Below are positions 9,312 to 16,664 of a stretch of 64,000 nt of DNA, piece by piece. Made by a program: the position numbers and the translations under genes. Source of the stretch: Trueperella abortisuis (GTDB taxonomy: Bacteria; Actinomycetota; Actinomycetes; Actinomycetales; Actinomycetaceae); NCBI RefSeq assembly GCF_030811095.1, contig NZ_JAUSQL010000001.1:1798001-1862000 (forward strand), in the 5' to 3' direction. How positions within the stretch are numbered: the stretch's first letter is position 1; each line of letters starts with the position of its first letter. The notes under the pieces are model-generated. The model did no database searches and was not told where the DNA came from. It saw only the letters and a list, made by a program, of their open reading frames with translations.

Positions 9312-9872
9312 GTGACTGAAAACGCCAAGACCCCCATGACTCGATCCCTCGAGAAGTCCACCCTGGAGATCGAGCGACACGTGGCCAGCGGAGGCTGGGA
9401 CGCCCCGATCCGGCTCTTCGCCCTCGCGCTCGCCAAGAACGCGCTCGCGCAGCATCCCGAGCTTGCCGGGGAGCTCCCGGCCGACGTCCAGGCCGACGCC
9501 ATCGAGGACGAGACCACCCTGTTCTCCATCGAGCAGGAGGACCTGCCGCAGGTGGAGACCCTGGAGGACCTCCTGGGCCGCATCGTCTGGCCCGCCGACG
9601 TCGACGGCGCCGCCCTGTCCGTCGAGCGCATCATCCTTCCACCCAGCGCCGAAGTGTCGCTGCCCGAGGATCCCGCGGAGGCCGACAAGGTCTTGGCCTC
9701 CCACCCCGACCGGCAGGACGTGCGCATTGTCGCCGCCGTCCTGCGCACGGGCGAGAGCTGGTGCGCGATCCGGATGCGCAAGTTCGACGACGACGCCAAG
9801 GTCCTCTCCGGCGCCAACCTCATTCCCGGCCTCGTCGAGGGGCTGAAGATGGGCTTCGCCGAGCAAGCCTAG
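9312..9872 (+). CDS. PPA1309 family protein
   Basis: A conserved actinobacterial protein of about 190 residues with no known activity, found beside UPF0182 and YlbL-type genes. It looks cytoplasmic, acidic and without membrane segments. Family blocks seen are WDAPIRLFALALAKNAL near the N-terminus, EDLPQVETLEDLLGRIVWP in the middle, and CAIRMRKFDDD near the C-terminus. The GTG at 9312 has only a weak AGG upstream; an in-frame ATG at 9336 is an alternative. It ends 9 bp before the converging PDZ protease gene. Confidence 0.75.
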   Translation: MTENAKTPMTRSLEKSTLEIERHVASGGWDAPIRLFALALAKNALAQHPELAGELPADVQADAIEDETTLFSIEQEDLPQVETLEDLLGRIVWPADVDGAALSVERIILPPSAEVSLPEDPAEADKVLASHPDRQDVRIVAAVLRTGESWCAIRMRKFDDDAKVLSGANLIPGLVEGLKMGFAEQA

Positions 9873-9881
9873 CTGTGGGCG

Positions 9882-10988
9882 CTACCCTTCTTGGCCGACC
9901 GCGGGCAGCGCTGAGCACGGCGTGAGCGAATCGGTCTTGCCCTCGCCGATCGCCTTCACGGCGCCGATGGCCTCGTCGATCGTGCGCACCGCCCAGATGT
10001 TCAGCCCGTCCGGCTCATAGCCGATGGTCTCGGGGCAGTTGTAGGCCGGGGCGAGGAAATCCGTGGCGCCGGCAGCGCTCGCGCCGGCGAGCTTGTGCCG
10101 GATCCCGCCGATCGCCTCGACCTCTCCGTCCCACGCGATCGCGCCCGTGCCGGCGATCACCGCATCCCCACCCAGCGAACCGGGGGTGACGTCGTCGTAG
10201 ATGGCGAGCGTGAACATGGTTCCAGCCGACGGCCCGCCGATGCCCTCCACGGCATAGGTGGCCTGCGCCGGCAGCTGCACGTCGGTGACCGAGACGTAAA
10301 CCCCCAGCGCCGAGCCGGGGTGTACCCAGCCGGTGACATCGGGTTCGAAACCGCGGGTGAGGGTGGTGAGGGTCTGCTCGGAGTCGTCGCGCTCGACCGT
10401 CAATCTCACCTCGGTGCCGGGCTCGGTGGCATCAAGGAAGTCGGAGAGCTGGCGGAAGGTCGCAACTGTGGCGCTCCGGTCCTCCGTGGCGATCGCGCGT
10501 AGCACGTCGCCTTCCTCGACGATCCCCTCGGCCGGGGAACCTTCGGGCACGCCCGCCACGGTGAGCGTCATCGACACCTCCAGGCCCGCCTCCTCGAAGG
10601 CGACGGCGGCGGCTGTGTCCTGGGAGTTCGTCATCAGCTCCGCGTTTTGCTCGCTGATCTGGCTCGAGGAGACCTCCACCGGGTACAGGGCGCGAACCGG
10701 GACCACCTCATCCGAGGTCAGCAGCGCGCCGGCCACCACCGCGCCCGAGATGCCGGCGTCCGCGTTGCCGAGGGCGCTGACGGTGGTCATGAGGAAGCTC
10801 GTCTCCGAGTCGTAAGTGTCCGTTCCGGTAAGCGTTACCAGGCTCTCGCCGTCGTTGGCTGAGGTCACGTCCAGGACCGGGCCTGGACGCTGCACGATGT
10901 ACGACGACGGCAGCGCCGCCCCCACCACCATCAGCACGGCGAAGATGGTGCCCGAGACGGCGGCCCTCGATGGGCGGGCAATGGACAT
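9882..10988 (-). CDS. YlbL-type PDZ / Lon-like S16 serine protease, membrane anchored
   Basis: A membrane-tethered protease of the YlbL type: an N-terminal membrane segment (AAVSGTIFAVLMVVGAA), an external region, a PDZ domain in the middle (AGVPEGSPAEGIVEEGDVL), and a C-terminal Lon-like S16 domain. The Ser-Lys dyad is Ser in GGPSAGTMF and Lys in IRHKLAGA. Its probable role is turnover of envelope proteins; substrates are not evident. I start at the ATG at 10986-10988, which has AGAGGAG just upstream; a start 60 bp further out would add an arginine-rich stretch with no ribosome site. It resembles M. tuberculosis Rv3194c and lies divergent from the DUF2342 gene. Confidence 0.85.
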   Translation of the reverse strand: MSIARPSRAAVSGTIFAVLMVVGAALPSSYIVQRPGPVLDVTSANDGESLVTLTGTDTYDSETSFLMTTVSALGNADAGISGAVVAGALLTSDEVVPVRALYPVEVSSSQISEQNAELMTNSQDTAAAVAFEEAGLEVSMTLTVAGVPEGSPAEGIVEEGDVLRAIATEDRSATVATFRQLSDFLDATEPGTEVRLTVERDDSEQTLTTLTRGFEPDVTGWVHPGSALGVYVSVTDVQLPAQATYAVEGIGGPSAGTMFTLAIYDDVTPGSLGGDAVIAGTGAIAWDGEVEAIGGIRHKLAGASAAGATDFLAPAYNCPETIGYEPDGLNIWAVRTIDEAIGAVKAIGEGKTDSLTPCSALPAVGQEG

Positions 10989-11108
10989 GTGCTCCTCTTT
11001 CTCGTTGCGGTTGCCGGATGTGACGCGGCGGTTTCGCGCGCGGCGCACCGCGGCACGTTGTCCGGCGTCGGCGCGGCTACTACTCTATAGTGAATCCAAG
11101 GAGGAAAA

Positions 11109-12512
11109 ATGAGCAACAGCGGTGGCATCGGCCCAGACAACGACGACTGGCAGGAGCGCCTGCGCGCCATCCTCGGCTCCGAGGCCGCGGACCGGATTAT
11201 CGAGCACATCAAGGCCCAGGGTCAAGATCCTGACACGCTCATGTCGCAGATGCTCAACCCCGCCAGTTTTGCGCTTGTGACGAATCAGATTCAGCAGATG
11301 CTCGGCTCGTCGGGCGAGGGCCCGGTCAACTGGCAGCTGGCCGAGCGCGTGGCACGCGATACGATTACCTCCCGCCACCTCGATCGGCTCACCGCCGAGG
11401 CCGCCGACAAGACGCGCGATTCCCTGCGCACGGCCTCCCTCTGGCTCGACGCCGCCACCTCCTTCAACCCGGCGACGGGCCCGAACATGGCCGTCTCCCG
11501 CCTCGACATGCTCGCCCATTCGCTGGCCACCTTCCGCAAGCTTCTCGAGCCGGTGGGTGCGAACGTCTCGCGGGCTTTTTCCGAGATTTTCCGCGAGCAG
11601 GCCGAGCATATGCCCCCGCAGATAGCCGACATGTTTGGCGACCCGGCGGGGTTTGTGACCAAGATGGTCGGCTCTGTGCTCGGCGTCCAGTACGGCGAGG
11701 CGCTGGCCGAGCTCGCGGCGGAGAGCTTCGGTTCCACCGACACGGGCGTGCCGCTCACGGAGGGGTCATCAGCCATGCTCGTGCCCACCAACATCGTCAA
11801 CTTCGCCAAGGACCTCGACGTCCCGAACGAGGAGGTATTGCTCTTCGCGGCCGTCCGTGAGGCCGCCGCCGCCCGGCTCTACACGCGCGTGGCTTGGTTG
11901 CGTCCGCGTGTGATCGACACGATCGCCCAGATCGCCTCCGGCTTCGAGATCGACATGGAGTCCATCGAGGAGCAGGCACGTGGCCTGACCGAGGGACTGT
12001 CCTTCGACCCTTCCGCCATGCCCGAGCTGGATATGTCGAAGGTCTTCGTGCTCGACCTGTCCACCGAGCAGGAGGATTCGGTGGCGCGCCTCCAGCTTCT
12101 CCTGTCCCTCATCGAGGGCTGGATCAGCGAGGTCACGGCTCGCGCCGTAGCCCCGCATCTGCCCAACGCCGTGGCCCTGCGCGAGCTCTTCACGCGGCGC
12201 TACGCCACCGACAATCCCGCCAAGCACGTCTGGCAGGCCCAGCTCGGCATCGAGCTCGCCCCGCGCCTGCAACGCGAGGCAGCCGCTTTCTGGCAGCAGG
12301 CGGAACAACGCCTGGGGATCGATCAGCGCGACGCGCTGTGGGCTCACCCGGACCTGTTGCCCACGGTCGCCGCCCTCAACGACCCGACCTCTTTCTTCGG
12401 CCAGGACGTGCAGAGCGTCGAGGCTGAGCTCGATTCCTTCCTCGAGGATCTTTTCAACGATGAAAACCAGGGCCAGGCCCCGCACGAGCCTGGCTTCGGC
12501 GATCCCGACTAG
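11109..12512 (+). CDS. DUF2342 (zincin-like) family protein lacking the HExxH motif
   Basis: 467 residues, cytoplasmic, largely helical, matching the DUF2342/Zincin_2 family (the Rv3195 position in the syntenic block). The family is described as metalloprotease-like, with an HExxH zinc motif before an R-[LF]-x(3)-[AP]WLR segment. Here that segment reads VREAAAARLYTRVAWLR (residues 249-265): Arg250 and Ala254 take the places of the two histidines, and no HExxH occurs elsewhere in the protein. It is therefore probably not an active zinc protease and may be structural or regulatory. ATG follows AAGGAGGAAAA. The ThiF-like gene starts 86 bp downstream on the same strand. Confidence 0.75.
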   Translation: MSNSGGIGPDNDDWQERLRAILGSEAADRIIEHIKAQGQDPDTLMSQMLNPASFALVTNQIQQMLGSSGEGPVNWQLAERVARDTITSRHLDRLTAEAADKTRDSLRTASLWLDAATSFNPATGPNMAVSRLDMLAHSLATFRKLLEPVGANVSRAFSEIFREQAEHMPPQIADMFGDPAGFVTKMVGSVLGVQYGEALAELAAESFGSTDTGVPLTEGSSAMLVPTNIVNFAKDLDVPNEEVLLFAAVREAAAARLYTRVAWLRPRVIDTIAQIASGFEIDMESIEEQARGLTEGLSFDPSAMPELDMSKVFVLDLSTEQEDSVARLQLLLSLIEGWISEVTARAVAPHLPNAVALRELFTRRYATDNPAKHVWQAQLGIELAPRLQREAAAFWQQAEQRLGIDQRDALWAHPDLLPTVAALNDPTSFFGQDVQSVEAELDSFLEDLFNDENQGQAPHEPGFGDPD

Positions 12513-12598
12513 CGCCGCCCCCCTGCCAAGGAGCCGCCGTTTTCCACAGCGGTGTATTCGTGCGGCTCGTCCGCGCCTGCTCGGCTAGCGTGTGCCTC

Positions 12599-13549
12599 AT
12601 GCAGCTGACCACTGGATTGTTCTGGACCGGGCCGTGGAGCGCCCAGATCGGCATCGACCCGCGCATCGGCCTCAGCCTCGAGGGGTTGACGCGGGCCGAG
12701 TTGGCCTTCGTCGACACGCTCACCCTCCCCCAGGAGCAACCGGAGGTGGAGGTGCGTGCCGAGGCGGCCGGCATCTCCCCCACGCGCCTCGCCTCGCTGC
12801 TCGCCATGCTGACGGAGGCCGGCGTGCTAAGCGAGTGCCCCTCGCGCGGAATCGACCACGCGCCGTGGCGGCGCATCCACCACGATTCGCCACGCCGCCA
12901 GCACTGCCACGTCCACATCCACCGCGCCGACTATCTGGGCGCCGGCATCGCGATTGGGCTCGCCCGGTGCGGGGTGGGCAGGATCACCACCGACGACGCC
13001 GGGGTTGTCGGCCTGACCGACCACCCCGCGATGAGCGCACTTGGCCCCGGCAAGAGTCGGGCCGCGGCGCTGAAGACCCTGCTGCGCCGGGAGGCGCCCA
13101 CGATCCAGACCTCGGGCGCGGATATGACGGTGCGCCCGCCGAATGTGGTGGTCGTCTCCGGCGCGTACGCCACCGACCCGGTGAGTGTGGGGATGTACCT
13201 GGGCCAGTGCGCGCCCGTCTACCAGGCTTGGATCGAGGAGGTGGACATCTTCGCCGGACCGCTGTCCATCCCGCACGAGTCTGCCTGCGGCACGTGCCTG
13301 ATGCTTCACCGCGCGGACGCGGACCCGCACTGGATCGACCTCATCCAGCAGGCGTGCTCGGCCACGCCGCTCCTGCCCGAAACCTCCTCCGCGATGACCG
13401 CGATCTCGCTGGCCGTGCGCGACATCGTGGCCTACCTCGACGGCGGTCCCGTGCCGGAGATGTGGCGGGTTGGCCCGGCCCCGTACCCGCCCGAACGCCT
13501 GACACTACGTCCGCACCCCAAGTGCGGCTGCACGCTCAGCGCCGCCTGA
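12599..13549 (+). CDS. ThiF/E1-like protein of the actinobacterial Rv3196 type
   Basis: 316 residues. The N-terminal half resembles a winged-helix/leader-binding segment (EVRAEAAGISPTRLASLLAMLTEAGVLSE). The C-terminal half is an E1/ThiF-like Rossmann fold whose nucleotide loop is degenerate (HRADYLGAGIAIGLARCGVG). A likely structural zinc site is formed by CGTC and the terminal CGC. ThiF/E1 proteins adenylate a carrier-protein C-terminus, but the changed loop makes catalysis doubtful. The ATG has no ribosome site; a TAGCGT box 7 nt upstream would suit a leaderless transcript. It converges on the helicase gene. Function unknown. Confidence 0.65.
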   Translation: MQLTTGLFWTGPWSAQIGIDPRIGLSLEGLTRAELAFVDTLTLPQEQPEVEVRAEAAGISPTRLASLLAMLTEAGVLSECPSRGIDHAPWRRIHHDSPRRQHCHVHIHRADYLGAGIAIGLARCGVGRITTDDAGVVGLTDHPAMSALGPGKSRAAALKTLLRREAPTIQTSGADMTVRPPNVVVVSGAYATDPVSVGMYLGQCAPVYQAWIEEVDIFAGPLSIPHESACGTCLMLHRADADPHWIDLIQQACSATPLLPETSSAMTAISLAVRDIVAYLDGGPVPEMWRVGPAPYPPERLTLRPHPKCGCTLSAA

Positions 13550-13670
13550 CCGCCCCGACGCAGAAGGCATGCCTGCTCCGACACTTCACTTGAACATTCC
13601 GGCTACCGATCGCTATACGGGCCTGGCAGGCTCCAGATTCCTGACTTGTGTCGGGACGGCGAAAGCCGGG

Positions 13671-15671
13671 TTAGTGCCCAAAGCCGATCGGCTTGTCGCC
13701 GACGATGGCGAGCAAATCGAAGCCATAGTCGGTGAGCTTGCGGGTCCCGATCCCCCGCACCCGCCCGAGCTCGGCTAGGTCGCGTGGTTTCTTGACGGCG
13801 ATTTCACGCAGCGTCACGTCATGCAAAATCAGGTGAGCAGGCTTGCCCGTCTCCTGCGCCCTGGCCAACCGCCACAGGCGCAGCTCCTCAAAGAGCGCCA
13901 CGTCATCCGGATTCTCCCGCGCCCACTGCTCCTTGGCCACCTTCGAGTTAGCCCGCCGCGAGCGCGTCGAACGTGACTCGGGCTGCGGCCAGTGCCCTTC
14001 GAGGAAGCGGCTGACCTTGCGCTTGGAACGGCCCCGGTTGCCTTGGGCGTAGGAGATGTGTAGTTCCTCCCGAGCGCGTGTGATGCCCACGTAGAGCAGG
14101 CGGCGTTCCTCGGCCACCGCCTCCGGCCTGGAGGCGTGGGAGATGGGCATGAGCCCTTCGCTCATCCCCGCGAGGAAAACGGCAGCCCACTCCAAGCCTT
14201 TGGCGGCGTGGAGGGACGAGAGGGTGACGGCGTTGGTGGTGGGCTCGTTGCCCATCTGCGCGCGTTCCTCAAGCTCGGCCACGAACTCTGCCACGCTCGC
14301 GTGGCGCTTGTCCCAGATCTCCTGAGCGAGGGTCAGCAGGGCGTTATGGGATTCCCAGCGCTCCTTGGCGGCTCCGGCCTCGGGCGCCTCCGGGCGCCAC
14401 CCCATGCCGTAGAGGGTGTCCTCGACGATCTGGGGAAGCTCGCCCGCCACGCCGCCGCGCGCGGCGGCGCGCAGGGCAACCATCGCGTCCTTGACCTCAC
14501 GGCGCATGAAGAAGCGCTCCGAGCCCTTCATCTCGTACGGAATTCCCGCCTGGGACAGCGCAGTCTCAAACTCCTGGGACTGGGCGTTCGTGCGGTAGAG
14601 GATCGCCACGTCGGAAAAGTCCATGCCGGACTCGCGTAGCGAGAGAATCTTGCCGGCGATGTTGGCCGCCTCGTCGGCGTCGTCGGCGTACTCGGCGTAG
14701 GAAACGGGCCGGCCGGACTTGAGTGCGGAGACGAGCTGAACGCTAGCGGCGTTGCGATCCGGCTCGATGACGGCATTTGCCAGTTCCACGATCTGCGGAG
14801 TGGAGCGGTAGTCCCGGTTGAGCTTGACCGTGCGGGCACCGCGGAATTCCCGCGTGAAGCCCTCCAGGTAGCGGGCCGAGGCGCCGGTGAAGCTGTAGAT
14901 CGTCTGCGAGACGTCGCCCACCACGCACAGGTCGCGCCGATCCCCCAACCACAGCTGAAGCAGGCGGTGCTGCATCGGGGACACGTCCTGATATTCGTCG
15001 ACCACGAAGTGCTTGTACTGCTTGCGGATGGTGGCGGTGATGTCGGGCCGGTCGCGCATGATGCCGATGAGGATGACGATCACGTCCTCGAAGTCGATAA
15101 CGGCGCGCTCGGCCTTGACCTCCTCGTAGGCTCGGATGAGCGCGGCGATCTCGGCGTGAGAGTAGCCGGCCACCTCCGGGCGCCCCTGCGAGGTGGCAGC
15201 CCGCTCGTAGTCCGCCGGCGCGATGAGCGAAACCTTCGACCACTCGATCTCCGCCGCCATGTCGCGCACCGACACCTTGTCCACGCTCATGCCCAGCCGC
15301 GCCGCCGCGCTCGCCACCAGGTTGACCTTCGACTCTTTGATCTCCGGTACCCGACCGCCGATCGCGTTGGGCCAGAAGTAACGTAGCTGGCTCAGCGCCG
15401 CGGAGTGGAAGGTGCGTGCCTGGACGGTGGGCACCCCGAGGTCGCGTAGCCGCGAGCGCATCTCGCTGGCGGCGCGGTGGGTGAAGGTCACGGCCAGGAT
15501 GTTGGTTGGTTTGTGCTGGCCGGTGTGCACGGCGTAGGCGATCCGGTAGGTGATCGCGCGGGTCTTGCCCGTGCCGGCGCCCGCGAGCACCGCCATCGGC
15601 CCGGTGACGTTTTCGGCGACCTCGCGCTGGCGCGGGTCAAGGTGGCTGAGCAGTTCTTCGGCGTTAGTCAC
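13671..15671 (-). CDS. uvrD2: UvrD2-like superfamily 1 DNA helicase with HRDC domain
   Basis: A 3'-5' DNA helicase of the UvrD/Rep/PcrA class for DNA repair. Visible motifs are Walker A AGAGTGKTRAITYRIAY, Walker B VVDEYQDVSP, motif III GDVSQTIYSFTGAS, motif V HAAKGLEWAAVFLAG and motif VI VGITRAREELHISYA. A C-terminal HRDC domain (from about RLARAQETGKPAHLI) ends ...IGFGH. Mycobacterial UvrD2 has a tetracysteine module between motif VI and HRDC; here that stretch is Arg/Ser-rich with no cysteine, and the whole protein has only one Cys. GTG at 15669-15671 overlaps the end of nudC by 8 bp, so the two are translationally coupled, as in Rv3198c/Rv3199c. Confidence 0.88.
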   Translation of the reverse strand: MTNAEELLSHLDPRQREVAENVTGPMAVLAGAGTGKTRAITYRIAYAVHTGQHKPTNILAVTFTHRAASEMRSRLRDLGVPTVQARTFHSAALSQLRYFWPNAIGGRVPEIKESKVNLVASAAARLGMSVDKVSVRDMAAEIEWSKVSLIAPADYERAATSQGRPEVAGYSHAEIAALIRAYEEVKAERAVIDFEDVIVILIGIMRDRPDITATIRKQYKHFVVDEYQDVSPMQHRLLQLWLGDRRDLCVVGDVSQTIYSFTGASARYLEGFTREFRGARTVKLNRDYRSTPQIVELANAVIEPDRNAASVQLVSALKSGRPVSYAEYADDADEAANIAGKILSLRESGMDFSDVAILYRTNAQSQEFETALSQAGIPYEMKGSERFFMRREVKDAMVALRAAARGGVAGELPQIVEDTLYGMGWRPEAPEAGAAKERWESHNALLTLAQEIWDKRHASVAEFVAELEERAQMGNEPTTNAVTLSSLHAAKGLEWAAVFLAGMSEGLMPISHASRPEAVAEERRLLYVGITRAREELHISYAQGNRGRSKRKVSRFLEGHWPQPESRSTRSRRANSKVAKEQWARENPDDVALFEELRLWRLARAQETGKPAHLILHDVTLREIAVKKPRDLAELGRVRGIGTRKLTDYGFDLLAIVGDKPIGFGH

Positions 15672-16569
15672 GCGCGCCCCCTTCCAGCGGCCCGCCCAGC
15701 CAGTCCTCGATGAGGGCGCGCGCCACCGACGTCCGCCCCGGCATCGAGGCCGGATTGTCCGCGTACATCTGGCGCAGCTGGTCGCGGCTGACGAACATCG
15801 CCTCGACCACCTCCACGGCGTCGGGCATCAGCTCCGGGTCCGCCTCGCAAGTCCAGCCGTGGAAGCCCACCATGAGCGAGCGCGGGTAGGGCCAGGGCTG
15901 GGAGCCGAAGTATTCTAGGCGGCCCACCCTGACGCCGACTTCCTCTGCCACCTCGCGGCGCACCGCGTCCTCCAGCGTCTCGCCGGCCTCCACGAAGCCG
16001 GCCAGGGTCGAGAAGCGCCCAGCGGGCCAGCTACGGTTGCGGCCAAGGAGTAGCCGGTCCGCGGCGTCGTGAATCGCCATGATGACCGCCGGGTCCGTGC
16101 GCGGGAAGATCACGTGCCCGTTCTCGCAGCGCATCTGCCACCCGGACTCGGTCAGTGCAGCTCGCTGCCCGCACGTGGGACAGTAGCGGAAGTGGTGCCA
16201 GTTGATGAGCGCCATCGCCTCCATCGCGAGCGCCGCCTCGGCCTCGCTCAGCAGGTGGCCCACCTCCCGCAGCGGCGCGAAATGCAGACCCACAAGAGTG
16301 CCCTGCCACGCGGCGTCGACGGCCAGCGCCGCGGCGTCGACGGCGAAGTATGCTCGCCCCTCGAAGCGGCCCAGGTAGGAGGGGTCGCCCGCGCCCAACT
16401 CCGCGAACTGATCGCGGGTGAGGAAGACGAGGGCGCCGTCGAACGGCACGGCGCCTCCTTGGATGAGTAGGTAGCGCCCGCGCGGATCAGCCAACGCCGC
16501 CCGCGGATTGAGCCTGGTGGCCGCGTCCCGCTCGGCGATCGCCCGCCGCTCGTTCAGTTTTCCGTACAT
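15664..16569 (-). CDS. nudC: NAD(+) diphosphatase NudC (Nudix hydrolase)
   Basis: Hydrolyses NAD(H) to NMN(H) and AMP, and in bacteria can remove NAD caps from RNA. The 301-residue protein shows a zinc-binding segment (CPTCGQ ... RCENGH, in which the usual fourth Cys appears as Gly-His), a complete Nudix box (GFVEAGETLEDAVRREVAEE), and the diagnostic SQPWPYPRSLM that identifies the NudC branch. The start ATG has AAGGAGG 5 nt upstream. It is first in a two-gene unit with uvrD2 and is divergent from glgX across 95 bp. Confidence 0.92.
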   Translation of the reverse strand: MYGKLNERRAIAERDAATRLNPRAALADPRGRYLLIQGGAVPFDGALVFLTRDQFAELGAGDPSYLGRFEGRAYFAVDAAALAVDAAWQGTLVGLHFAPLREVGHLLSEAEAALAMEAMALINWHHFRYCPTCGQRAALTESGWQMRCENGHVIFPRTDPAVIMAIHDAADRLLLGRNRSWPAGRFSTLAGFVEAGETLEDAVRREVAEEVGVRVGRLEYFGSQPWPYPRSLMVGFHGWTCEADPELMPDAVEVVEAMFVSRDQLRQMYADNPASMPGRTSVARALIEDWLGGPLEGGARD

Positions 16570-16664
16570 CGTCCCTCCTTGCCTTCCACTCTACTGCTCC
16601 CCTCCGACATCGCCGCAGGTCGATCCGCTACCGCTTCACACCATAAACTGCCACAATAGGAGTC

